This document shows positions 43,306-51,294 of a stretch of 64,000 nucleotides of DNA, piece after piece. Origin of the DNA: Pseudomonadota bacterium (lineage in GTDB: Bacteria; Pseudomonadota; Alphaproteobacteria; Rhodobacterales; Rhodobacteraceae); assembly GCA_021779835.1 (NCBI GenBank), contig JAJXZX010000001.1, positions 124,001-188,000 on the forward strand. Reading direction: 5' to 3'. Position 1 is the first letter of the stretch. Every line of letters starts with the position of its first letter. A program made the translations under genes and the position numbers. The notes below the pieces were generated by a model. The model was not told the origin of the DNA. It did not search any database and saw only the letters and a list, made by a program, of their open reading frames with translations.

Positions 43306-43917
43306 ATGGCCACCGCAACCGTCCTGAAAAAAGGCCGCAAATTCGATCAGGTGCTGGAAGGCGCCCGCACCGTTTTCATGCGCGACGGGTTTGAGGGCGC
43401 CTCGGTCGATGACATCACCCGTGAGGCGGGCGTGTCCAAGGCCACACTTTACAGCTACTTCCCCGACAAGCGCCTGCTGTTCCTGGAGGTCGCGCGCGCC
43501 GAATGTGCGCGGCAGGCTGACGCCGCGATTCAGACGATCGACATGACCGCCGCCCCACGAGAGGCGCTAACCGCCGCCGCCCGACGCATCACGTCATTCA
43601 TCACGTCAGACTTTGGCCAGCGCGTCTACCGGATTTGCGTCGCCGAATGTGACCGCTTCCCCGACGTCGGTCGCGCGTTCTACCAATCCGGCCCGCTCGT
43701 GGTGCGCCAGCGACTTGCCGACTACCTCACCGCCGCCACCGCGCGCGGCCAGCTTGCCGTCGACGACATCCCACTCGCCGCCGACCAGTTTGCAGAGCTG
43801 TGCAAGGCCAACCTGCAAGCACGGACCCTGTTCGGCGCCACCCCTTGCGCCCCCGCCGAGGTAGAGCGCACCATTGTCGGCGCGGTCGATATGTTCCTGG
43901 CGCGCTACGCGGTTTGA
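43306..43917 (+). CDS. TetR/AcrR-family transcriptional regulator
   Basis: 203 residues. The N-terminal helix-turn-helix is clear (ARTVFMRDGFEGASVDDI, TREAGVSKATLYSYFPDKRLL) and the C-terminal helices end in a TetR_C-type domain. The frame is open upstream to 43174, but ATG at 43306 follows GGAGGAG with 5-base spacing. Divergent from mbfA. Effector and targets unknown. Confidence 0.88.
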   Translation: MATATVLKKGRKFDQVLEGARTVFMRDGFEGASVDDITREAGVSKATLYSYFPDKRLLFLEVARAECARQADAAIQTIDMTAAPREALTAAARRITSFITSDFGQRVYRICVAECDRFPDVGRAFYQSGPLVVRQRLADYLTAATARGQLAVDDIPLAADQFAELCKANLQARTLFGATPCAPAEVERTIVGAVDMFLARYAV

Positions 43918-44015
43918 GGCGCGACAGGTGGCGGCGTTAGGCGGCTAGTTGGTCAGCAATGAACAAACATGAGTGTCATCAGCTGCTTACATATGTTTCA
44001 CGGCGCAATACGCCC

Positions 44016-45272
44016 TCAGGGTTTCGCCCCCGGAATAGCCACCGGCTCCGGTTCCTTCTCGATCCCCGCCAACGTGCGCCCTTCAAAAGCCGCCTCAAAA
44101 GCCTTTAGACGTTTCTGAATCGAAAGCAGCTCAATGATCGTGCTCCACGACTGAACGAGGTATTGGAAAGACCCCGAAACCTGCCCGAAGGCCGACACGA
44201 TTTGATTGAAAATCCCAAAGGTGATCTTTGCCGCCACAACGGTCGGGATCATGATCAGGAACACAAACACGTTGTCGGCCTGCGAATACATATACCGGAA
44301 GACGTTGAAATAAACGTAGTGGAAGTAATAGGTGAAGTAGCGCTTGCGGACGTTTTCGAACAGCTCCGCCACCGTGATCGGATCCGCCCGCGCCCCATCA
44401 TCCTCGCCATAGACCAGCTCTTTGCGATAGGCAGCCTCGACCCGCTGATTGCGAAAGGCAAGGTTAGGCAGCTTCATCCCCGCCGCCGCGAGCAGAACCG
44501 TTCCGAACAACGACCAAAGGATCGCGGCAAAGACCAGCGGCTCTGGGATCACACCAACAATCGGCAGCGACTTCACGCTGCCTGAAAGCGCCGCCAGAAC
44601 CGGCAAGAATGCCAGCAACGTCAGCAAGGAATCCACCAGTGAAATCCCCAGTTCTTCAACGATCATAGCAAAGCGCATGGTGTCTTCCTGCACCCGCTGC
44701 GCCGCCCCCTCGATCGAGCGCACCTCGGGCCAGCGCGAGACGTAGTAATCGTTCATCGCCATGCGCCAGCGGAACACATAGTGGCTGGTGAAGAACCGCG
44801 TGACAACGCTGACGCCGACCGAGACAAAGGCGATTTGCGAAAATACGCTGATCTGATGGTAGAATTCGCCCGCCGGGATGGGTTTGCCAGACAGCGCCTG
44901 CTGGAACGCATCCCAAAAGGGACGCTGCCAGTAGTTGATCACCACCGATGTCTGGACGTTGTAGTAATCCAGAAAAACGATGAAGGCCGAGCCCGCAACC
45001 GACCACCACAGGTATTTATGCGGCGCGAAAATTGCCCAGAATGCGGTGAAGCTCGCCGTGAATACGCCGCAGTAGATGTAGAACCAAATGAACGCGGGGG
45101 TGGTGAAATAACCGAGCCCGATGATCGGGGTGGCACCCGCGGCCGCCTCTGGAAAGCCCAGATCGACGCCAAGCGTTTTGCCGTAGGTGTACCAAAGGGC
45201 GACCGCCACCGCGATCCACACGGCGACCGAGGGGAAGAAGACGCGCGGCTTGGGGAAAAACGATTGGAACAA
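44016..45272 (-). CDS. SbmA/BacA-like peptide transporter
   Basis: Inner-membrane protein of 418 residues with about eight membrane segments and no ATPase domain, as in SbmA/BacA. Family blocks: FPEAAAGATPIIGLGYFTTPAFIWFY (cited in part: IGLGYFTTPAFIWFY), WRMAMNDYYVSRWPEVRSIEGAAQRVQEDTMRFA (in part: RIEGAAQRVQED-like), NQRVEAAYRKELVYGEDD and YFTYYFHYVYFNVFRYMY. The family imports peptides and peptide antibiotics using the proton gradient; BacA is needed for chronic host association in rhizobia. Role here unknown. Confidence 0.9.
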   Translation of the reverse strand: MFQSFFPKPRVFFPSVAVWIAVAVALWYTYGKTLGVDLGFPEAAAGATPIIGLGYFTTPAFIWFYIYCGVFTASFTAFWAIFAPHKYLWWSVAGSAFIVFLDYYNVQTSVVINYWQRPFWDAFQQALSGKPIPAGEFYHQISVFSQIAFVSVGVSVVTRFFTSHYVFRWRMAMNDYYVSRWPEVRSIEGAAQRVQEDTMRFAMIVEELGISLVDSLLTLLAFLPVLAALSGSVKSLPIVGVIPEPLVFAAILWSLFGTVLLAAAGMKLPNLAFRNQRVEAAYRKELVYGEDDGARADPITVAELFENVRKRYFTYYFHYVYFNVFRYMYSQADNVFVFLIMIPTVVAAKITFGIFNQIVSAFGQVSGSFQYLVQSWSTIIELLSIQKRLKAFEAAFEGRTLAGIEKEPEPVAIPGAKP

Positions 45273-45440
45273 GGGCAGGCACCTCTTGAAGGCTCTGTTC
45301 GCGGCAGAGCGGTGATTTGGCCCCCAAACCGGGTGCCGTCCGCGTTATCTATTCCGTGGATTCGCCCTCGGCCAACCTTTCCGGCACAACAAAACGCCAA
45401 GTTGATCCGACGAGAGGTGTTTTTGCGCCGGACGGCCGCG

Positions 45441-46091
45441 CTAGAGCGAGACGAAATCGCCGGTTGCAGGCTCGTATTGCTGCAACCCGCCCTCGCCGAT
45501 ATCGGTCCACAGCCCATGCAACGTCAGGTTCTCGCCCTCGACGGCATCCCGCACGAAGGGGAAGGTCATCAGGTTTTCCAAACTGATGACGACCGCCTGA
45601 CGTTCCAGCGCGTGGCGACGTTCCGCCTCGTCGGCAATGTCCTTCACGCGCTCGTAGCCGGGCCGCAGAATGTCCATCCAACGCCCAACGAAGCTTGAGC
45701 GCTCCTCCAATTCCGGCGCAAGGCCCGAACACATGTCGTGGCAACCATTGACACCACCGCAGTTGGAATGGCCCAGCACAATCAGATGCGCGACCTTGAG
45801 CGAGGTCACGGCAAATTCGACCGCCGCCGAGGTGCCGTGGTATTCGCCATCGGGGTTACAGGGCGGCACCAAATTGGCGATGTTACGGTGAATGAAGAAC
45901 TCGCCCTGATCCGCGCCGAAGATCGAGGTCACATGCACGCGGCTGTCGCAGCAGGAAATCACCATCGCGCGCGGGTGCTGACCACCGCTGGCAAGGCGGC
46001 GATACCACGCCTTGTTCTCGGAATACGTCGTCGCCCTCCAGCCGTGGTAACGCTGGACAAGATAGGCGGGAAGCGGCCGGGCATGATCCAT
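45441..46091 (-). CDS. beta-class carbonic anhydrase
   Basis: 216 residues; reversible hydration of CO2 in the cytosol. Zinc ligands lie in VISCCDSRVHV (Cys-x-Asp-x-Arg) and VLGHSNCGGVNG (His-x-x-Cys); HRNIANLVPP is the usual intervening block. The frame is open to 46154, but that start lacks a ribosome site and would leave almost no promoter; ATG at 46091 (MDHARPLPAYL) with AAGGA upstream matches the family N-terminus. Confidence 0.9.
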   Translation of the reverse strand: MDHARPLPAYLVQRYHGWRATTYSENKAWYRRLASGGQHPRAMVISCCDSRVHVTSIFGADQGEFFIHRNIANLVPPCNPDGEYHGTSAAVEFAVTSLKVAHLIVLGHSNCGGVNGCHDMCSGLAPELEERSSFVGRWMDILRPGYERVKDIADEAERRHALERQAVVISLENLMTFPFVRDAVEGENLTLHGLWTDIGEGGLQQYEPATGDFVSL

Positions 46092-46238
46092 TTGCAGGGG
46101 TCCTTCCTTAACTTTCAGCCTGTCTAGGCGCGATTTGAGCGAATTTCGAGGCATTTTTTGCTGCGCCGCAACAATTTCTTCAGCGCGACCGTGGAAGATG
46201 CCCTTGGGTGTGTGAGCGTCTTTGCGGAGGGTGGACTT

Positions 46239-46619
46239 GTGGGAAATGTAACGGTGCTACGGCCGGTCGAGGGGCTGTCGCTTGATCCGGCGCGGTTGGC
46301 GGCGCTTTATTCGGAGTTTGGCGCGCCTGATGCCGAAGGCGTTTTGAACCGCGCCATCGGGGAAATGGCTTTGGTGATGTCAAGCCTTGTGCGGCAATAT
46401 ACGAGCGGCGATCTGGGTGACTTCGGGCGCAATCTGCGCAGTTTGCGCCGGGTTGCGGACCATGTTGGTATGACGGGGCTGGCGCTGGCCGCACAGGCAG
46501 TCATGCACTGTCTTGCCGCGCGTGACGCAACCGCGCTGGCGGCGACGTGGACGCGGCTGCTGCGGGTCGGGCAGATGTCGCTGGCCAGTGATTGGGACCA
46601 ACGCGGCTTCTCGCGTTGA
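46239..46619 (+). CDS. small helical protein, Hpt-like without phospho-histidine
   Basis: 126 residues if read from GTG at 46239, behind GGAGGG with 7-base spacing; an ATG at 46158 would add 27 residues but lacks a ribosome site. It is all-helical by composition. LRSLRRVADHVGMTGLALAAQAV lines up with the core Hpt helix (A-H-T-L-K-G...I-G), with Arg at the histidine position. I do not recognise the family with certainty; a degenerate phosphotransfer or adaptor domain is a guess. Confidence 0.6.
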   Translation: MGNVTVLRPVEGLSLDPARLAALYSEFGAPDAEGVLNRAIGEMALVMSSLVRQYTSGDLGDFGRNLRSLRRVADHVGMTGLALAAQAVMHCLAARDATALAATWTRLLRVGQMSLASDWDQRGFSR

Positions 46620-46684
46620 TCGCCTCTTGCGGGCGGGGTCGGAAAAGCTAGGCTCTGGCGGGAAACCCTTGATCGAGCCACGCC

Positions 46685-48061
46685 ATGTCCCTGAGCTTCG
46701 CCCCCGCTTCCGCGGCGTCCCTGCCGCTTCACCTTGTCTCGAAAGAGGGGCTGGAGGCTTGGGTTGCCACGCTGCCCACCGCTGACTGGGTGCGCGCAGC
46801 TGGATTTGGGGCCGGCGCGGGCGAGGTCGCCCTGTTGCCCGACGCTACGGGACGGCTGACCGGCGCCGTGCTGGGGCTGGGAGACGCCAAGGCGCGCGCG
46901 CGGAGCCGCTTTATCGTGGCGCGCGCAGCAAGCACGCTACCCGCCGGGGCGTGGCATCTGGTCGGCGACCTTGACGCCGAGGCGGCGGCAGAGGCCGCGC
47001 TGGGGTGGCTTTTGGCGCAATACCGGTTTGACCGCTACTGCGCCGGAAAAGCTGCTGGCGCGCATCTGGTGGCTCCAACGGGCATCGATGCCGCCCGGAT
47101 CGAAGCGATTGCCAATGGCGAGGCGCTGACGCGCGATCTGATCAACACGCCCGCGTCTGACATGGGGCCGGAGGAGCTAGAGGCCGCATTCCGGGCGCTG
47201 GCCGGGCGGTTTGGCGCAAGCGTTGATACTATCTGCGGCGAGGCGCTGCTGGCCGCCAACCTGCCGATGATCCACGCCGTTGGTAGGGCCTCGGACCGTG
47301 CGCCGCGCCTTTTGGATCTGCGCTGGGGCCACGCGGGGCCGCGCCTGACTTTGGTGGGCAAGGGCGTGTGTTTTGATACCGGCGGGCTGGATATAAAACC
47401 CTCGTCCGGCATGTTGTTGATGAAGAAGGACATGGGCGGCGCGGCCACGGTAATGGGGTTGGCGCAGATGATCATGGCGCTGGGGCTAAAGGTGCGGCTG
47501 CGCGTTTTGGTGCCTGCTGTGGAAAACGCGATCGCAGGCAATGCGATGCGCCCGCGCGACATCCTGACCTCGCGCAAGGGGCTGACGGTTGAGATCAACA
47601 ACACCGATGCCGAAGGGCGACTGGTTCTGGCCGACGCGCTGGCGCTGGCGGACGAGGAGGCGCCCGATCTGATCGTCTCGATGGCGACGCTGACCGGCGC
47701 CGCGCGGGTGGCGGTGGGTCCCGACCTTGCGCCCTTTTACACCGATGATGAAAGCGCCGCCGCCGCGTTGACCTCTGCTGCGGCGCAGGTGCGCGATCCG
47801 GTCTGGCGCATGCCGTTCTGGGAACCGTATGAGGCGATGATCGAGCCCGGCATAGCGGATCTGGACAACGCGCCTTCGGGTGGCTTCGCCGGGTCAATCA
47901 CCGCCGCGCTGTTCCTGCGTCGCTTTGTGGCCGCGCCGCGCTACATGCACTTCGACATCTACGGCCACCAACCCACCGATGCGCCGGCGCGTGCCAAGGG
48001 TGGCGTTGGTCAGGGCGCGCGGGCCTTGCTTCAGGCCCTGCCGCAAATTCTGGGGCTGTAG
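46685..48061 (+). CDS. M17 leucyl aminopeptidase family protein
   Basis: 458 residues. Two-metal peptidase core in the C-terminal half: GKGVCFDTGGLDIKPSSGM, MKKDMGGAATVMG, and the signature NTDAEGRLVLADAL with VSMATLTGAA. The N-terminal regulatory domain is shorter than in Escherichia coli PepA, as is usual for alphaproteobacterial M17 paralogues. Removes N-terminal residues from peptides in the cytosol. The NlpC/P60 gene begins 3 bases after the stop, so the two are co-transcribed. Confidence 0.92.
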   Translation: MSLSFAPASAASLPLHLVSKEGLEAWVATLPTADWVRAAGFGAGAGEVALLPDATGRLTGAVLGLGDAKARARSRFIVARAASTLPAGAWHLVGDLDAEAAAEAALGWLLAQYRFDRYCAGKAAGAHLVAPTGIDAARIEAIANGEALTRDLINTPASDMGPEELEAAFRALAGRFGASVDTICGEALLAANLPMIHAVGRASDRAPRLLDLRWGHAGPRLTLVGKGVCFDTGGLDIKPSSGMLLMKKDMGGAATVMGLAQMIMALGLKVRLRVLVPAVENAIAGNAMRPRDILTSRKGLTVEINNTDAEGRLVLADALALADEEAPDLIVSMATLTGAARVAVGPDLAPFYTDDESAAAALTSAAAQVRDPVWRMPFWEPYEAMIEPGIADLDNAPSGGFAGSITAALFLRRFVAAPRYMHFDIYGHQPTDAPARAKGGVGQGARALLQALPQILGL

Positions 48062-48064
48062 GGG

Positions 48065-48889
48065 ATGGATCGCCGCCTGACCCCCGCGAATGGCCGCGTC
48101 GCGCACAGCGCGCTCAGGGGCTCGGTCGCCGCCGAACACTATACTGACGGCATTTGGCGCCGCGTCGTCACGCCACTGGCCGAGGTTCTGCTAAGCCCGG
48201 ATGGCGACCGAGACCGCCAACTGCTGATGGGCGCGCGGGTGCTGGTGCTGGAAGATGCCGCGGGCCATGCCTTTGCACAATGCGAGCGGGATGGGCACTG
48301 CGGCTATATCCCCGCCGCGTCGCTTGGCGAGGATGCAGAGGCAACGCATTGGGTTTCGGCACCCGCCGCGCATCTTTACCCAGCGCAAAACATCAAGAAG
48401 CGCCAGCTTGCGACCCTTTCGCTGGGCGCGCGGCTGACGATTGTCGCGGACCACGGTCGCTTTCTGGAAACCGACACCGGTGCCTTCATCATCGCGCGCC
48501 ACACCCGAAGCCTTAACGATCCCGCGTCGGATCCCGTGACGGTTGCCGAGGCGTTTCTGGGCACCCCCTACCTTTGGGGCGGCAATTCGCGCGACGGCAT
48601 CGACTGCGCGGGGCTGACCCAAGCCGCCCACCTCGCCTGCGGTATCCCGTGCCGAAGCGATAGCGATCTGCAAGAGGAGAGCTTTGGCCGCCCTATCGGC
48701 GCAGATGATCCGCTTCGGCGTGGCGACCTGATCTTTTGGAAGGGTCATGTCGCAATGATGGTGGATGGCGAGACGATGATTCACGCCAATGGCCACTATA
48801 TGGCGGTGACCTATGAACGCTATGACGCCGCCATCACGCGCATCCTGGTCCAAGGCGGCGGTCCGGTGACGGCGCGCAAACGGCTTTGA
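48065..48889 (+). CDS. NlpC/P60 family hydrolase with SH3-like domains
   Basis: 274 residues. The first ~145 residues form two bacterial SH3-like modules; the rest is an NlpC/P60 cysteine peptidase: FLGTPYLWGGNSRDGIDCAG (nucleophile Cys), GDLIFWKGHVAMMVD (His) and MIHANGHYMAV (third residue). No obvious signal peptide, which also holds for related dipeptidyl-peptidase VI-like proteins that recycle cell-wall peptides in the cytosol. Coupling to the aminopeptidase supports such a role (inference). Confidence 0.9.
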   Translation: MDRRLTPANGRVAHSALRGSVAAEHYTDGIWRRVVTPLAEVLLSPDGDRDRQLLMGARVLVLEDAAGHAFAQCERDGHCGYIPAASLGEDAEATHWVSAPAAHLYPAQNIKKRQLATLSLGARLTIVADHGRFLETDTGAFIIARHTRSLNDPASDPVTVAEAFLGTPYLWGGNSRDGIDCAGLTQAAHLACGIPCRSDSDLQEESFGRPIGADDPLRRGDLIFWKGHVAMMVDGETMIHANGHYMAVTYERYDAAITRILVQGGGPVTARKRL

Positions 48890-48937
48890 TGCAGCGTTCC
48901 GGGTAATCGCCCTCTCGTGCCGGTGATTTCCGCTGGA

Positions 48938-49285
48938 TCAGTCCACCGGGCGGATCAATTTGCGCTCCAATACCCGCAGCACCTGCGCCAGATCTGCCCC
49001 ACGCCGCAGGATCTGCCCGTCGATGCCAACCACAGCATAAAGCCCCTGTTTCGCGCGCAACTTGGGCCGCTTTTCAATCCGGTAAAGCGGGTTTTCGGCG
49101 GTGCGCCGGAAGATGGAAAAAACCGCGAGGTCGCGCAGGCAGGAAATCCCGTAGTCGCGCCACTCGCCTGCGGCGACCATGCGGCCATAGACGGTCAGAA
49201 TCAGCCCCAGCTCACGGCGGTCAAAGCTGACTTGTGCCGGGGTCTGCGTGCCAGTCGGAAAGGGGGTCGGCGCCTGAACCGTCAT
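48938..49285 (-). CDS. DUF2794 protein
   Basis: 115 residues from ATG 49285; ATG 49306 and TTG 49315 are in-frame alternatives and none has a strong ribosome site. Family pattern VSFDRRELGLILTVYGRMVAAGEWRDYGI, then FSIFRRTAENPLYRIEKRPKL (each quoted only as landmarks: FDRREL, VYGRMVAAGEWRDY, PLYRIEKRPKL), is conserved in alphaproteobacteria. Function unknown. Confidence 0.85.
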   Translation of the reverse strand: MTVQAPTPFPTGTQTPAQVSFDRRELGLILTVYGRMVAAGEWRDYGISCLRDLAVFSIFRRTAENPLYRIEKRPKLRAKQGLYAVVGIDGQILRRGADLAQVLRVLERKLIRPVD

Positions 49286-49410
49286 ACGGAAAGACTGCCT
49301 TCGCATTTGTGACAAATCAAGCCTGGTCAGAATTTCGTCGCCAAATATCCGCGAAAAGACCGCAACTTGCCCGCATTGCCGCCCGGTTTTGCACCGATAC
49401 AGACCGTGTA

Positions 49411-49512
49411 GCGAGAAACGCTATCCCGGTGTCGCGACTAAAAGCCCCCACCCAGGTTGCGGCACCGGGACCTTCTCGCCCTACAAGGCCCTGCCGGTTT
49501 GGCGGGGCTTTT
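49411..49512 (+). ncRNA. candidate small RNA with two-part stem and intrinsic terminator
   Basis: Between DUF2794 and imuB, on the strand opposite both. Outer stem GCGAGAA (49411-49417) / TTCTCGC (49473-49479), inner 11-bp stem CCCGGTGTCGC (49425-49435) / GCGGCACCGGG (49459-49469), with a single wobble. The apical loop of 23 bases carries AAAAGCCCCCACCC, a C-rich tract able to pair with ribosome-site GGGGG/GGUGG sequences. A terminator follows at once. A weak TTGCCG...ATACAG pair lies upstream. It is not 4.5S, tmRNA or RNase P RNA by eye. Identity is inference; exact 5' end unknown. Confidence 0.6.
49488..49512 (+). terminator. intrinsic terminator of the candidate small RNA
   Basis: GCCCTGCC (49488-49495) pairs with GGCGGGGC (49501-49508), 8 bp with one wobble and a 5-base loop, followed by TTTTCATTTCT. 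Classic Rho-independent form on the + strand, where no protein gene ends nearby, so it must serve another transcript. Confidence 0.75.
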
Positions 49513-49522
49513 CATTTCTGTT

Positions 49523-51181
49523 TCAGGCAAAGGTGCCGTGACAGAACCACCCCCCCGATACCTCCGCACCACGGGCATGGAACAGCCACAGGCGCTCTCC
49601 TCCCGCGACATCGACGCGCCAGTAATCGCGCGGGCCAGAGCGCCAATCGGGATCGTCGAGCCACCATTCCGGCAAGAACCGCTCTGGCCCGCGCGCGGCA
49701 ATCACCTGCAACGCGCGGCGGCGCCAGCGCAGAGCTTGGGGCGGATCGGAGATATCCGGTGCCACCACAAACTCCGGGCGGTGCAGCAGCAACGGGCGCT
49801 GCATTGGGGTGGCCGGCCATTTCTGCGCTGGCTCTGACCATGCGGCGGCCAACGTCAGGGCGGCTTTCTCGGGGATATGGTTGTGGGCGGGGTGAGCTCT
49901 GGTGATTGCCTCCAGCCCGAGATTTGCGCCCAGACGGGCGATCAGATCCTCCATCGCGGTGTCAGATGTGACGCGTCCCGCGGCAAGGGTGGCGGCGTCA
50001 AAATGGCCACGATGCTGGCGCGGCGGCATGGGTTCGGTCACATGCGCCTCCAGCCGCAACATATCGATGCCGAAGCCGGGGTCGATTTCCTCGACCTTCA
50101 TCGCCAGCAGCGGCCGCAACCGGTCGGGATCCGCCAGGGGGCGGGCAAGGCCGACCTCAATCGTCTCGACCCGATGGTCGGAACAGTAGGCCAGCAGGCG
50201 CACCCGGCGCGCGCCCTTGCCTTTGGCGCTCAGCTTGGCCGTCAGCGCGGGCAACAGGCGGTCGATCCCGGCAAGGATGTCATCACGCAGGCCAATCGGC
50301 TCGGGGAAGGCGAGCCGCACCGCGAAGGCGTAAGGCGGGCGGGCGGGCGTAATGGGTTCGCTTTCCTGCCCCAACGCCTGATCCAGCCGCCGCATCAGCA
50401 GCGTGCCGAAACGGCGCGCAAGAACGGCGCGCGGTATGCCCATCACGTCCTCAACCTGGCGCAGGCCAAGCCGGGCCAGCGTCTCTACCGTCTCTTTCGG
50501 CAAACGCAGGGCGATAATCGGCAGGGGGGCAAGCACTTGCCGGACATGCCCCGGTGGGGCGATGCGGCCTTGCGGCGTTCCGGGCTGAATCATCTGCGGC
50601 GCAGCACCGCCGCGCTCCCAGTGGCGCCGTTTCGCGGCCCGCGCCCGCGTCGCGCGCGCCTCTTGCGCGATGGCATCGCCAGAGCGGCCCGGATCACCCG
50701 GCTGCCCGGCAAAGCGCGCCAAGGCCCAGGCAAGACCGGGCGTATCAGCAATCCCCATCTGCACCGTAAGGCCGAAACCGGCACAATCCTCGCCCGCTTG
50801 GGCCATCAGCGCCGCCTCACCCCCGAAAAGATTGGCGCAACCCGTGATGTCGATCATCAGGCTGGCGGGCCGTTCCTCCGACACCCAGGGAGAGAATTTA
50901 CCGGCCCAGTGGCGCAAGCTGGCAAGATGCGCCGCCTCGGCCAGCGGATCGGCGGGATGCGACACCAACGTGGGGCAAAGAGAGCGCGCGTCCCGCAGGG
51001 GTTGGCCAACGCGCAGGCCAGCCGCCTCTGCCCCAGCCGTCACCGACGAAAGTATCTGCGCGTTGCTGATCTCTGCCACGATGACGAAGGGACCGGGCAT
51101 GGCCTTTTGCTGCCGCCGCAGCGCGCGCTCTGCGGCAAGGCGCGGGAACCAGAGGGAAAGGATGCGGCGTTGCGGGATCAT
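49523..51181 (-). CDS. imuB: ImuB, catalytically inactive Y-family polymerase homologue
   Basis: 552 residues. Y-family polymerase fold without the catalytic acidic residues: the N-terminus RRILSLWFPRLAAERALRR replaces the usual DxD strand, and MIDITGCANLFGGEAAL is the ImuB-specific block. ImuB links the beta clamp and ImuA to the error-prone polymerase DnaE2 in SOS mutagenesis. The frame is open to 51388, but ATG at 51181 gives the conserved N-terminus. There is no ribosome site; a LexA box occupies the leader instead. Neither imuA nor dnaE2 is adjacent, which is unusual. Confidence 0.9.
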   Translation of the reverse strand: MIPQRRILSLWFPRLAAERALRRQQKAMPGPFVIVAEISNAQILSSVTAGAEAAGLRVGQPLRDARSLCPTLVSHPADPLAEAAHLASLRHWAGKFSPWVSEERPASLMIDITGCANLFGGEAALMAQAGEDCAGFGLTVQMGIADTPGLAWALARFAGQPGDPGRSGDAIAQEARATRARAAKRRHWERGGAAPQMIQPGTPQGRIAPPGHVRQVLAPLPIIALRLPKETVETLARLGLRQVEDVMGIPRAVLARRFGTLLMRRLDQALGQESEPITPARPPYAFAVRLAFPEPIGLRDDILAGIDRLLPALTAKLSAKGKGARRVRLLAYCSDHRVETIEVGLARPLADPDRLRPLLAMKVEEIDPGFGIDMLRLEAHVTEPMPPRQHRGHFDAATLAAGRVTSDTAMEDLIARLGANLGLEAITRAHPAHNHIPEKAALTLAAAWSEPAQKWPATPMQRPLLLHRPEFVVAPDISDPPQALRWRRRALQVIAARGPERFLPEWWLDDPDWRSGPRDYWRVDVAGGERLWLFHARGAEVSGGWFCHGTFA

Positions 51182-51183
51182 TT

Positions 51184-51198
51184 GTTCGTCTTTTGTTC
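51184..51198. promoter_or_regulatory. LexA (SOS) box at imuB
   Basis: GTTCGTCTTTTGTTC is an exact GTTC-N7-GTTC, the alphaproteobacterial LexA consensus. It ends 3 bases before the imuB start codon. A -10-like TATAAC (complement of 51212-51217) lies just upstream in the imuB direction, so bound LexA would block the start of the transcript. Confidence 0.8.
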
Positions 51199-51294
51199 TA
51201 TGTCTGAGTCGGTTATAGCCCGATGTGCAGGAGAAAATCAGCTGTTTGCGCGAGAATATTTCTTGCGGCCAGTGCGACCGCATCATCGTTAGGA

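Noticed and set aside
49411-49512. The structured RNA as 4.5S SRP RNA
   Set aside because: The conserved GGUCAGG...GGAAGGAAGCAGCC domain IV sequence is absent.
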